The notes beneath the pieces were generated by a model that saw nothing but the letters and a program-made list of their open reading frames with translations, had not been told where the DNA came from and searched no databases. Below, piece by piece: positions 15,602 to 22,649 of a stretch of DNA of 30,046 bases; within the stretch, counting starts at the first letter, position 1; every line of letters starts with the position of its first letter. The position numbers and the translations under genes are program-made. This DNA is from CAZADA01 sp964636945 (GTDB lineage: Bacteria; Pseudomonadota; Alphaproteobacteria; Caulobacterales; Maricaulaceae), in the NCBI GenBank assembly GCA_964636945.1, contig CAZWVH010000034.1, forward strand, positions 1-30,046, in the 5' to 3' direction.

Positions 15602-15841
15602 ATGTCGAAACTGAAGACCAAGAGCGGGGTCAAAAAACGCTTTAAGGTCACGGCCTCTGGCCGGGTCAAAGTCGCCCAATCGGGCAAACGTCACGGCATG
15701 ATCAAGCGCACGCCCAAGCAGATTCGCCAAAAGCGGGGCACAGACACGCTGGAAAAGCCGGACGAGATCATCGTCAAAAAGTGGATGCCTTATGCGCGCC
15801 GGGCCAAGAAGGCGAAGGCGGCGACGAGCGCTGAATCCTAA
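15602..15841 (+). CDS. rpmI: Ribosomal protein bL35
   Basis: A small basic large-subunit protein of 79 residues. The sequence MSKLKTKSGVKKRFKVTASG followed by RHGMIKRTPKQIRQKRGT is diagnostic of bL35. The C-terminus is extended by about 13 residues rich in Lys and Ala compared with the shortest family members, as is common in alphaproteobacteria. The ATG at 15602 has AGGAG six bases upstream; a frame extension to 15569 is not needed. It is followed after 47 bases by rplT, the conserved partner. infC, often the first gene of this operon, lies about 3.4 kb upstream, separated by the ABC and toxin-antitoxin genes. Confidence 0.98.
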   Translation: MSKLKTKSGVKKRFKVTASGRVKVAQSGKRHGMIKRTPKQIRQKRGTDTLEKPDEIIVKKWMPYARRAKKAKAATSAES

Positions 15842-15888
15842 CCGCGACAAAGACTGATCTTTCCCGATTGATTGAAAGGAGCGCGCTC

Positions 15889-16275
15889 ATGGCACGCGTC
15901 ACCAAAGGCGGACACGCCCAAGCCAAACACAAGAAAATCGTCAAGCAGGCCAAAGGTTATCGCGGCGCGCGCAGCAAGCTGTTTCGCACCGCCAACCAGG
16001 CTGTCACCCGAGCTTCGCAATACGCCTATATCGGGCGTAAGCAAAAGAAGCGCACCTTCCGCGCCTTGTGGATCCAGCGTTTGAACGCGGCCGCCCGCGC
16101 CCAGGGTCTGACCTATAGCCGTCTAATGGATGGTCTGAAGAAGGCCGAGATCGATCTTGACCGCAAAGTGCTGTCCGATCTCGCCATCCGCGAACCCGAG
16201 GCGTTCGATGCGCTGGTGTCCCAGGCGAAATCGGCGCTGGAAAAGGCTGAAGCCGAGCGCGCCAAAGCTGCATAG
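15889..16275 (+). CDS. rplT: Ribosomal protein bL20
   Basis: A large-subunit assembly protein that binds 23S rRNA early in 50S formation. The sequence MARVTKGGHAQAKHKKIVKQ begins the long basic N-terminal extension, and the globular C-domain includes RKKRTFRALWIQRLNAA-like and GLTYSRLMDGLKKAEIDLDR segments. The length of 128 residues includes a C-terminal Ala/Lys/Glu-rich tail of about 10 residues beyond the E. coli protein. The ATG at 15889 follows an AAAGGAG site; an upstream in-frame ATG at 15868 is rejected because it precedes that site. In E. coli, L20 represses its own operon through an mRNA structure; whether that occurs here is not visible. Confidence 0.98.
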   Translation: MARVTKGGHAQAKHKKIVKQAKGYRGARSKLFRTANQAVTRASQYAYIGRKQKKRTFRALWIQRLNAAARAQGLTYSRLMDGLKKAEIDLDRKVLSDLAIREPEAFDALVSQAKSALEKAEAERAKAA

Positions 16276-16372
16276 TTTGGTCGACGCGGCGCCGTCATTG
16301 CCCTGAGAATAAACGCAGCTTTGTCACTCCGGCGACATATACCTTTCGTAAAGTCACGCTATACACGAGCGC

Positions 16373-16804
16373 ATGGCTTTTCAGTTCGATCCGGCAGCGT
16401 TTGTGAAACGACTTGAAGGTGAGGGCGTGCCGTCGCGTCAGGCGCACGCCCACGTTGACGCTCTGCGTGATGCGTTACTCGGCGGCGTGGCGTCGCGCAG
16501 CGATATGCAAAACGTCATCGAAGAAATCGATGGATTGCGCGGCTCGGTGATCGAAATTCAAGGTCGGGTCGATGGTATGGCTGAAGGCGTGCGCGCTGAT
16601 TTGGACGCGTGGCGCCACGATGTGGATGGGCGCTTGGACGCCATCGCGGCGGCGGTCATGGGGCAAAATCAGAACAAGGGCGGCGGCGTTGTTTGGTGGT
16701 TTCTCACTATCCTGGCCGTTGTCTGTGTTGTGGTGGCGGGCTTTGTCGCTGGGGTCGTGGCGCCGGAAGAATGGATCAACGCGGTCCTTGAACTGTTTGC
16801 TTGA
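16373..16804 (+). CDS. Coiled-coil protein with C-terminal membrane anchor (CCDC90/DUF1640-like)
   Basis: An unnamed 143-residue protein. The N-terminal pattern (FDPAAFVKRLEGEGVPSRQA, then VDALRDALLGGVASRSDMQN) resembles the bacterial relatives of the CCDC90/DUF1640 family. A predicted coiled coil follows at about residues 45-95, with a heptad-like distribution of Ile, Leu, Val and Met. A glycine-rich joint leads to one hydrophobic segment at about 103-126 and a short acidic tail, so most of the protein would face the cytoplasm. A -10-like TATACA at 16360-16365 ends seven bases before the ATG and no ribosome binding site is seen, so the message may be leaderless. Its similarly built neighbour follows after 61 bases. 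Confidence 0.65.
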   Translation: MAFQFDPAAFVKRLEGEGVPSRQAHAHVDALRDALLGGVASRSDMQNVIEEIDGLRGSVIEIQGRVDGMAEGVRADLDAWRHDVDGRLDAIAAAVMGQNQNKGGGVVWWFLTILAVVCVVVAGFVAGVVAPEEWINAVLELFA

Positions 16805-16830
16805 ATTTATCGAAAAACAGAAAATTTCAC

Positions 16831-16859
16831 TTGCCAAACGGCGGGCTCATGCAAATATA
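16831..16859 (+). promoter_or_regulatory. Predicted promoter of the 114-residue coiled-coil gene, probably leaderless
   Basis: TTGCCA (16831-16836), a 17-base spacer and AATATA (16854-16859), ending six bases before the ATG at 16866. No Shine-Dalgarno sequence fits between them. The AT-rich run around the -10 allows slightly shifted versions. Confidence 0.4.
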
Positions 16860-16865
16860 TAAATC

Positions 16866-17210
16866 ATGGCCATAAGACTCGTCCATCCGACCCGGCGCGA
16901 CGCCCCTGGCGACGCTTCCGAGGTTGACAGTGACGCCGGGGCTGTCGCCGCAGCGTCAAGCAACCAAATCGATGCGCTCGCCAATGCGCTCAACCAACGC
17001 TTCGACGCGCTCGATCAAGACAACGCGCTGACGCATCAGGCGCTGTCGCAGATCGCAACCGAGTTGGCTGCGCTTCGCCGAGAATTGAGCGATGTGAAGC
17101 AATCGTCTCAGCGCGTTGAGCAAAAACTGACGCTGAAATCATTGCTCGCATGGCCAGGTCTCGCCATTGGCGGCATTGGCCTGGTTCTCTTGCTGGCCAT
17201 TCTGCTTTAA
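16866..17210 (+). CDS. Small coiled-coil protein with C-terminal membrane anchor
   Basis: An unrecognised protein of 114 residues. The first 35 residues are polar and probably disordered. A coiled coil follows at about 35-90 (IDALANALNQRFDALDQDN, then LSQIATELAALRRELSDVKQ). The last 20 or so residues are a hydrophobic segment (PGLAIGGIGLVLLLAILL), making it tail-anchored. The layout repeats that of the gene just upstream, though I see no sequence similarity that would prove duplication. It lies between rplT and pheS on the same strand. Function unknown. Confidence 0.65.
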   Translation: MAIRLVHPTRRDAPGDASEVDSDAGAVAAASSNQIDALANALNQRFDALDQDNALTHQALSQIATELAALRRELSDVKQSSQRVEQKLTLKSLLAWPGLAIGGIGLVLLLAILL

Positions 17211-17249
17211 ACCGGCTCGACGTTCGAGATTTAGAGCCGGAGCTTTTCC

Positions 17250-18347
17250 ATGTCCGACGCCATCGCCGCGCCTGATAACCTCGTTGCTTTGGAGCGCGAG
17301 GCCGCCGACGCGATTTCCGCGGCGCCCGATGAAGCCGCGCTGGACGAGGTGCGCGTGGCATACTTGGGCAAGCGCGGCCGAGTGAGCCTGCTCATGCGCG
17401 AACTGGGCAAGATGAGCGCGCAGGAACGCCAGGTGATGGGCCCGGCCCTCAATGGCTTGAAAGATCGCTTGAACGCCTTGATCGCGGAGCGCAAGGGCGG
17501 ACTGGAGAACGCCGCACTCGATAAGCGTTTGGCCACCGAGTCGGTTGATGTCACCTTGCCTTCCCGACCGGAAACGCGTGGTTCTGTCCACCCAGTCAGC
17601 CAGGTCATGGACGAGCTGATCGCCATCTTCGCCGAGATGGACTTTCAGCTCGCCGAAGGGCCGGACATTGAAACCGATTTCAACAATTTCACCGCGCTCA
17701 ACTTTCCCATTGGCCACCCCGCACGCGAGTTGCACGACACGTTTTTTCTGGAGGAACGTGACGAAAACGGGGATCGCTACGTGCTGCGCACGCACACCAG
17801 CCCTGTGCAGGTGCGCACCATGCTGAGCCAAAAGCCGCCGATCCGCATCATCGCGCCCGGCCGCACCTATCGCTGTGATTGGGACGCCACGCACACGCCC
17901 ATGTTCCACCAAATCGAAGGCTTGGTCATCGACACCGAGACCCATATGGGCCACCTCAAAGGGTGTCTGTTGGAGTTTGTCTCCGCCTTTTTCGAAGTGG
18001 ACACGGTGGAGGCCCGCTTTCGCCCGCACTTTTTCCCGTTCACCGAACCGAGCGCGGAAATGGATGTGCGCTATGAAAAAGTGGGCGATGAAATCCGCAT
18101 CGGTCAGGGCGAGAAATGGATGGAGATTTTGGGCTGCGGCATGGTTCACCCCAATGTGCTCAAACATTGCGGCCTGGATCCGGATGTGTATCAGGGCTTC
18201 GCCTTTGGCGCCGGCATTGATCGGCTCGCCATGCTCAAATACGGCATGAGCGATTTGCGCCCCTTCTTTGAGCCCGACCCGCGCTGGCTGTCGCATTATG
18301 GCTTCCGCCCAACCCTCGTCCCCAATTTAGCGACAGGCCTCAGCTGA
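17250..18347 (+). CDS. pheS: Phenylalanine--tRNA ligase alpha subunit
   Basis: The catalytic subunit of the heterotetrameric synthetase that charges tRNA-Phe. The N-terminal coiled-coil arm spans roughly residues 1-90. The class II core shows motif 2 (GRTYRCDWDATHTPMFHQIE) and motif 3 (GAGIDRLAMLKYGMSDLR), with EILGCGMVHPNVL before it. The length of 365 residues is normal. GGAG lies nine bases upstream of the ATG. PheS needs PheT to be active, yet pheT does not follow and is not present anywhere in the remaining 11.7 kb of the window. Instead an unrelated membrane protein starts one base after the pheS stop. Confidence 0.97.
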   Translation: MSDAIAAPDNLVALEREAADAISAAPDEAALDEVRVAYLGKRGRVSLLMRELGKMSAQERQVMGPALNGLKDRLNALIAERKGGLENAALDKRLATESVDVTLPSRPETRGSVHPVSQVMDELIAIFAEMDFQLAEGPDIETDFNNFTALNFPIGHPARELHDTFFLEERDENGDRYVLRTHTSPVQVRTMLSQKPPIRIIAPGRTYRCDWDATHTPMFHQIEGLVIDTETHMGHLKGCLLEFVSAFFEVDTVEARFRPHFFPFTEPSAEMDVRYEKVGDEIRIGQGEKWMEILGCGMVHPNVLKHCGLDPDVYQGFAFGAGIDRLAMLKYGMSDLRPFFEPDPRWLSHYGFRPTLVPNLATGLS

Positions 18348-18348
18348 T

Positions 18349-18975
18349 ATGGCCAAGGGGGCGGGGGAAAAGCGTTCGGTGTTGCGCATGCGGTTTGAGA
18401 CCGTGGGCTCGATTTCCGCCATCGTGATTGGCGTTGCGGCATTATTCGTCGCAGCTGACCAGGCCCGCATCGCGCGTAGCCAAACCGAAGTCATGCGCGA
18501 GGAAATTCACGCCTCGGTGTGGCCGATCGTGCAAATCGAGACTTACAGCTATGTCTTTGATGGTCATGCGGAAGTGGGCATCCGCCTCCGCAATGTGGGA
18601 GTGGGACCCGCGCTGCTGGATGGCGTGGCAATGCATCGCGACGGACAAGCGCTGGCCGGATTGAATGACCTTATCCGGCTGAGCCCCGCCGAGCTTGTGG
18701 CGTTGGGTCCTGAACAAACTCGTGCGGACACAAAAGCGCGCATTCTTGCGCGCGGCGATCAGATTGACATGGTGCGCGCCGTCTGGCAGTTCGCCGAGCC
18801 GCCGGCCCCAGAGACCCGCACGCTGTTCGATCGCCAGTTTCAAACGATCGGGGAACTTGTAATATCTACGTGCTATTGTTCCGTGCTTGACCGGTGCTGG
18901 ATGTACCAAAATGCTGAGCAGTCACGGCCGACTGCCATTAAGGATTGCGAGGCGTTTGAGCCGGGAAATTTTTAG
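18349..18975 (+). CDS. Membrane-anchored protein of unknown function directly after pheS
   Basis: A 208-residue protein I do not recognise by name. A basic N-terminus is followed by one membrane segment (about 18-38, VGSISAIVIGVAALFVAADQ) and a predicted soluble domain. The HASVWPIVQIE stretch and the LRNVGVGPALLDGV stretch recall a loose group of hypothetical proteins with one N-terminal anchor and a beta-rich domain. Three cysteines cluster near the C-terminus (STCYCSVLDRC). It begins one base after the pheS stop, in the place where pheT is usually found, so it is probably translated from the pheS message. Confidence 0.65.
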   Translation: MAKGAGEKRSVLRMRFETVGSISAIVIGVAALFVAADQARIARSQTEVMREEIHASVWPIVQIETYSYVFDGHAEVGIRLRNVGVGPALLDGVAMHRDGQALAGLNDLIRLSPAELVALGPEQTRADTKARILARGDQIDMVRAVWQFAEPPAPETRTLFDRQFQTIGELVISTCYCSVLDRCWMYQNAEQSRPTAIKDCEAFEPGNF

Positions 18976-19064
18976 GGTTAGGCGAAGGACTGGGATACGC
19001 AGTGCGATGATTGCGCATTAAATCTGAATGTCCCAGAGCGCAATGCCCGAATGCAACCCCCTCC

Positions 19065-19469
19065 TCAAAACACAAAAAACAACAACACGCTGGCAATCAG
19101 CGGCAAGATCCCAATGGCAAGCGCGGTGCGGGCAAACACATAGTGTTTCACCCAGCCATCAATGGCTTTGTCGCCGCTGGATCGGGTCTCGGTCTTTAAG
19201 TCGATCCATTGATTGCGTTCGCTAAACTCGTCGGAAACGATGTATTGCTCCAGCGTGTTCTCGAACAATCGCACGCCAATAAAAAAGGCGCAGCCATAGG
19301 TGATACCGGTCAGGGTCGCCAGCATGAGGATCCAGATGAAATCCAACCCATCGGTGATGCTGACGATGGCGTTGTAGAACAGAAAGCACACGATAAACGC
19401 CGTGATCGCTGATCCGATCATGATCGCCTTGAGGCGCTCCCGTTTGGGCGTTCCCGCTATCTCTGACAT
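19065..19469 (-). CDS. Small integral membrane protein, unknown function
   Basis: From the ATG at 19469 the protein is 134 residues with three hydrophobic segments, at about 17-38, 47-68 and 113-133. A charged loop of about 45 residues (ENTLEQYIVSDEFSERNQWI onward) lies between the second and third. I chose this ATG because GGGGAG sits seven bases upstream; an ATG at 19487 would add six residues. It ends in a hydrophobic LLFFVF. It is divergent from the phosphatase-like gene, with about 50 bases between the starts. I recognise no family. Confidence 0.6.
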   Translation of the reverse strand: MSEIAGTPKRERLKAIMIGSAITAFIVCFLFYNAIVSITDGLDFIWILMLATLTGITYGCAFFIGVRLFENTLEQYIVSDEFSERNQWIDLKTETRSSGDKAIDGWVKHYVFARTALAIGILPLIASVLLFFVF

Positions 19470-19517
19470 CTGCCCGCTCCCCGTCATTGTGCTGATCGAC
19501 TATGCCGCAGAATCGCC

Positions 19518-20045
19518 ATGTGCGAAAAGCTGGACATGGCCGCCTTCCACAATCAAACGCGCCGCACTAGCGTCGGCCAAATGACTGGGCTGTCTCGTTC
19601 GATTGACCTGATTTTGGGGCCGCGGCCCGGCAAAAAGAGCCTGGCTCGTCTCCAAGAGCGCGGCGTCACCCATATCGTGACATTGCTCAGCGACCGCGAA
19701 GGCGGCGGCGACGTTGCGCGCCTGGCCAGCAAAATCGGCGCCCAATGGCGGCATTGTCCTGTGGAGGGCGGGCATCTGGATATACTGTCAAACGTTGATC
19801 TGACCGCAGTGTTCGCCGTGTTTGCGCAGATCGGAGCCGAGCACGCAAAGCCCGTTATTTACCTGCATTGTTCGGCAGGCATCCACCGCACCGGCTTTAT
19901 CGCCTATGCCCTGTTTCGCCACTATGGCGCCACCGAGCGCGAGGCGCGCGATCATTTGGCCGCCATTCGCGCAGTGACGGCGGAGCAATTGGGCGAGGAC
20001 AGGATGGCCCTTGCCGAGCGCATGCTGGCCGCGTTCGGTGACTAA
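19518..20045 (+). CDS. Tyrosine/dual-specificity phosphatase-like protein
   Basis: A cysteine-based protein phosphatase fold of 175 residues. The active-site loop is HCSAGIHRTG, with C118 and R124 in the C-x5-R signature preceded by H117. The preceding strand (PVIYLHCSAG) and the N-terminal RSIDLILGPRPGKKSLARLQ and ITLLSD-like strands fit the dual-specificity layout. The usual Ser after the Arg is Thr here, which is common and tolerated. Start sites at 19536 and 19581 are also possible, as the first 22 residues look non-conserved. The substrate (protein, lipid or nucleotide) is unknown. Confidence 0.8.
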   Translation: MCEKLDMAAFHNQTRRTSVGQMTGLSRSIDLILGPRPGKKSLARLQERGVTHIVTLLSDREGGGDVARLASKIGAQWRHCPVEGGHLDILSNVDLTAVFAVFAQIGAEHAKPVIYLHCSAGIHRTGFIAYALFRHYGATEREARDHLAAIRAVTAEQLGEDRMALAERMLAAFGD

Positions 20046-20125
20046 GCGCGATGCCAAAGCGATCGCAACTCCGGCGCACCCCGTCCGCCAATCGCACACA
20101 GCTTCAGCGTTATCGCCGTCTCCGG

Positions 20126-20755
20126 CTACTCAACATCGCATGAGCCATAGGCTTCAGCATAGGGCCGGCCGAAACAGGCCACCAGCGCTTGCACCACGCT
20201 GAAATTCATCGGTTCGGTGACGAATTGCGGCCCGAAGCCGAGCTCCGGATTGTCATCGAGAAACGCTTGGCGCGCTTGCATGGTCTCTTCGTCCGGCGTC
20301 ATGACCGCCAGCCGGTCGCGCGCGGCGATCAACGCCTCACGATCGCCCTCCAAGAACGCAATCGTGGCGTCCACATACTGGTCCCAGTCGCTGCCGCCCT
20401 CGCCGGGGCCGCGTTGATACGCGCCCTGGAAGAACGCCACGGCCCGGGCGTTGTGCCCATCCGTGGCGAGGACTTGGCCCGCATGCCAGCGCAAAATCCC
20501 GTGATCAGCGGGCGGATAGGGGTGAGAATAAAGAATATACGCTTTGATCAGGACGGCCGCGCCCAAGCCGCAGCCCTCGCGCTCGGACACTTCGCGCCAG
20601 CCGCCATTGAGATCCTGGTCGAATGATCTCTGGTCCAACTGCAAATACGCATCCAGCGCCGCAGCGTCCACGCCGCAATCGCGCAGCGCGGCTTGATCGT
20701 CCGGCGATAGCGTGGCGAACACGGAGAAGGCGAACGCGATCAGCGCTGACGACAT
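20126..20755 (-). CDS. Secreted protein of unknown function
   Basis: A 209-residue protein with a short hydrophobic N-terminus (MSSALIAFAFSVFATLS) that looks like a signal peptide. The rest is mostly helical by eye, with four cysteines in the mature part (DCGVD, GCGLG, ACFGR, SCDVE) that could pair in the periplasm. Central segments such as ILRWHAGQVLATDGHNARAV and AVFFQGAYQ-like text hint at one or two degenerate TPR-like helical hairpins, but no clear repeat can be counted. The start has GAGGA a few bases upstream on the minus strand. It is flanked by the convergent phosphatase-like gene and by a 337-base gap before rimO. Confidence 0.6.
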   Translation of the reverse strand: MSSALIAFAFSVFATLSPDDQAALRDCGVDAAALDAYLQLDQRSFDQDLNGGWREVSEREGCGLGAAVLIKAYILYSHPYPPADHGILRWHAGQVLATDGHNARAVAFFQGAYQRGPGEGGSDWDQYVDATIAFLEGDREALIAARDRLAVMTPDEETMQARQAFLDDNPELGFGPQFVTEPMNFSVVQALVACFGRPYAEAYGSCDVE

Positions 20756-21092
20756 GGCGTGGTCCTCTCAAGAGGGCTGCGGGCTGGCAAGGTGTGATAG
20801 CTGGGCGGCGGACAAATTGCACGGGGGAACGTTTGGGCTAATCGCGATTAAGGGCGGATCGAACGCCGCAATAGTGTTTGCACAAAAGCGCTCTGTTCGG
20901 CAGCGCGATATTGGCCGCAAAATTCGGCAAAGTGGCGGATATCGTCCTGCGGACATTCCCGATTGCCTGCAAACACCGGCGAGGGCCTCCATCCGCGCTA
21001 ACAGGCCACAGGTTGGCGACGCACGCCGCCCTCACCTCCGGCGCTGCGACATGGATGTGTCCCCACCCGAAAATCTGCTACACCCCGCTTTA
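20756..21092. other. Gap between a secreted-protein gene and rimO, with one possible small ORF
   Basis: No known gene is visible. The rimO frame stays open through this gap, but the translation there looks non-coding and lacks family motifs. A 42-codon minus-strand ORF (20848-20976) is the only candidate. No convincing terminator or riboswitch is seen. The last 20 bases before rimO contain TACACC (21079-21084), a weak -10-like box. Confidence 0.4.
20848..20976 (-). CDS. Possible 42-residue protein (very uncertain)
   Basis: A GTG at 20976-20974 is preceded by GGAGG with nine bases of spacing. The frame encodes MFAGNRECPQDDIRHFAEFC and then about 22 more residues with a balanced, amphipathic composition (AAEQSAFVQTLLRRSIRP) before TAA. 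I know no family. It could be a small gene, the remnant of a larger one, or chance. Confidence 0.22.
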   Translation of the reverse strand: MFAGNRECPQDDIRHFAEFCGQYRAAEQSAFVQTLLRRSIRP

Positions 21093-22463
21093 ATGACACA
21101 AACCCTTGATCTCTCTCGCGCGCCGGCGCCGACAACAAAGCCCCCCACCATTGGCGTGGTGTCACTGGGCTGTCCCAAGGCGCTGGTGGATTCTGAGCGC
21201 ATCCTCACCCGCCTGCGCGCGGAAGGCTATGCGCTCAGCCCCGACTATGCCGGCGCGGATCTGGTGCTGGTCAATACCTGCGGGTTCCTTGACAGCGCAC
21301 GCGATGAGAGCCTGGAGGCGATTGGTGAGGCGATCGCCGAGAACGGCCGTGTGGTGGTCACGGGCTGTCTCGGCGCGGACGCCGATTTGATCACCAAAAC
21401 CCACCCGCAAGTGCTGGCGGTCACCGGTCCCCACCAATACGAGCAGGTGATGAGCGCGGTGCACACGCATTTGCCGCCGCGCGCCGATCCGTTTCAAGAT
21501 TTGGTGCCGCCACAGGGGATCAAGCTGACCCCGCGCCACTACGCCTATGTGAAGATTTCCGAGGGCTGTAACAATCGTTGCTCGTTCTGCATTATTCCCA
21601 GCCTGCGCGGAGATCTCGCCTCGCGGCCCGCCAATGCTGTGCTTTACGAAGCCGAACGCTTGGTCGATGCTGGCGTGAAGGAATTGCTGATCGTCAGCCA
21701 GGACACCTCGGCCTATGGCGTCGATCTGAAATATGCCGAAAGCCGGTGGCGTGACCGGGATGTGAAGGCGAAGTTTTATGATCTCGCCGCGGCGTTGGGT
21801 GAGCTCGGCGTTTGGGTGCGCCTGCATTATGTCTACCCCTACCCGCATGTGGATCAGGTGATCGCGCTGATGGCCGACGGAAAAATCCTGCCCTATCTGG
21901 ACATTCCGTTTCAGCACGCCAGCCCGACGGTGCTGAAAGCCATGCGCCGCCCGGCCAAGCAGGATCGCATGCTCGAGCGCATCGCCAACTGGCGCGAGAC
22001 GTGCCCCGAGCTCGCCATCCGCTCCACCTTCATCGTCGGATTTCCCGGTGAGACCGATCAAGATTTCGACGAGCTTCTGGATTTTCTGCGCGTGGCCAAG
22101 ATCGATCGCGCTGGGTTTTTTGAGTATGAGGACGTCACCGGAGCCGCCTCCAATGCCCTCACCCACCACGTCCCGGCGGAGATCAAACGCGAACGCTTCC
22201 ACGAGGCCATGGCCGTCCAAGCCGAGGTCGCAGCTGAACGCAGCGCCGCGCAGATCGGCAAGACATTGCAGGTGCTGGTGGATGAAGTGGGCGAGGACGG
22301 TTCCGCTTTGGGCCGGAGTTATGCCGATGCGCCGGAGATTGACGGCGTGGTGCGGATTGTGGGTGAGCGCGATGGCGCCCCGAAAGTCGGCGACATGATC
22401 GACGTCACCATCACCGAGGCGGATGGCTATGATGTGGTGGGGCGGTATTCTGCGACCATCTAG
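21093..22463 (+). CDS. rimO: Ribosomal protein uS12 methylthiotransferase RimO
   Basis: A radical-SAM enzyme that adds a methylthio group to a conserved aspartate of ribosomal protein S12. Three domains are visible in order: the N-terminal methylthiotransferase domain with single cysteines in SLGCPKALVDSE (C27), NTCGFLDSARDE and VTGCLG; the radical-SAM core with C159-x3-C163-x2-C166 (CNNRCSFC); and a C-terminal TRAM domain ending near GRSYADAPEIDGVV and MIDVTITEADGYD. The phrase SLGCPKALVDSE distinguishes RimO from MiaB. The protein is 456 residues from the ATG at 21093, a normal length. There is no Shine-Dalgarno sequence. An ATG at 21051 and a much longer open extension upstream are rejected as non-conserved. 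Confidence 0.96.
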   Translation: MTQTLDLSRAPAPTTKPPTIGVVSLGCPKALVDSERILTRLRAEGYALSPDYAGADLVLVNTCGFLDSARDESLEAIGEAIAENGRVVVTGCLGADADLITKTHPQVLAVTGPHQYEQVMSAVHTHLPPRADPFQDLVPPQGIKLTPRHYAYVKISEGCNNRCSFCIIPSLRGDLASRPANAVLYEAERLVDAGVKELLIVSQDTSAYGVDLKYAESRWRDRDVKAKFYDLAAALGELGVWVRLHYVYPYPHVDQVIALMADGKILPYLDIPFQHASPTVLKAMRRPAKQDRMLERIANWRETCPELAIRSTFIVGFPGETDQDFDELLDFLRVAKIDRAGFFEYEDVTGAASNALTHHVPAEIKRERFHEAMAVQAEVAAERSAAQIGKTLQVLVDEVGEDGSALGRSYADAPEIDGVVRIVGERDGAPKVGDMIDVTITEADGYDVVGRYSATI

Positions 22464-22574
22464 AACGCATTGAGGCCAGCGTCCTCCAAAGCGCGCCCTA
22501 ACGCCACCTTCGACTGAGGGCGCCAAGCCGAGACGCCCCGTCCATGACCGCCCCGCGTCAATCGGTCAAAGCGC

Positions 22575-22595
22575 ACAGGGGTGTGTCCACCCTGT
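22575..22595. repeat. Inverted repeat between rimO and the crotonase gene
   Basis: ACAGGG (22575-22580) and CCCTGT (22590-22595) are perfect arms. The inner bases GTG and CA extend the pairing with one bulge. No T-run follows, so it is not a classical terminator. It may be an operator for the downstream gene. Confidence 0.35.
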
Positions 22596-22621
22596 CAAAT
22601 GGTGTAGGGGCACAAGGCCAA

Positions 22622-22635
22622 GGCCAGAGCTGGCC
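22622..22635 (+). repeat. Short hairpin directly before the crotonase ribosome binding site
   Basis: GGCCA and TGGCC can pair around GAGC, and the AAAAGGAG ribosome binding site begins at the base after the stem. The stem could influence translation, but it may be chance in GC-rich sequence. Confidence 0.3.
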
Positions 22636-22649
22636 AAAAGGAGAGGCTC

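Noticed and set aside
17139..18296. 385-codon open frame antisense to pheS
   Set aside because: Same reason: it is a shadow of pheS, with repetitive His/Ala/Gly composition and no recognisable domain.
20712..21092. N-terminal extension of RimO to 583 residues
   Set aside because: The added 127 residues look non-coding, overlap a divergent gene and are far outside the normal length of RimO.
21162..22526. 454-codon open frame antisense to rimO
   Set aside because: It mirrors a strongly supported gene and its translation has no family motif; GC-rich codon use keeps the opposite strand open.
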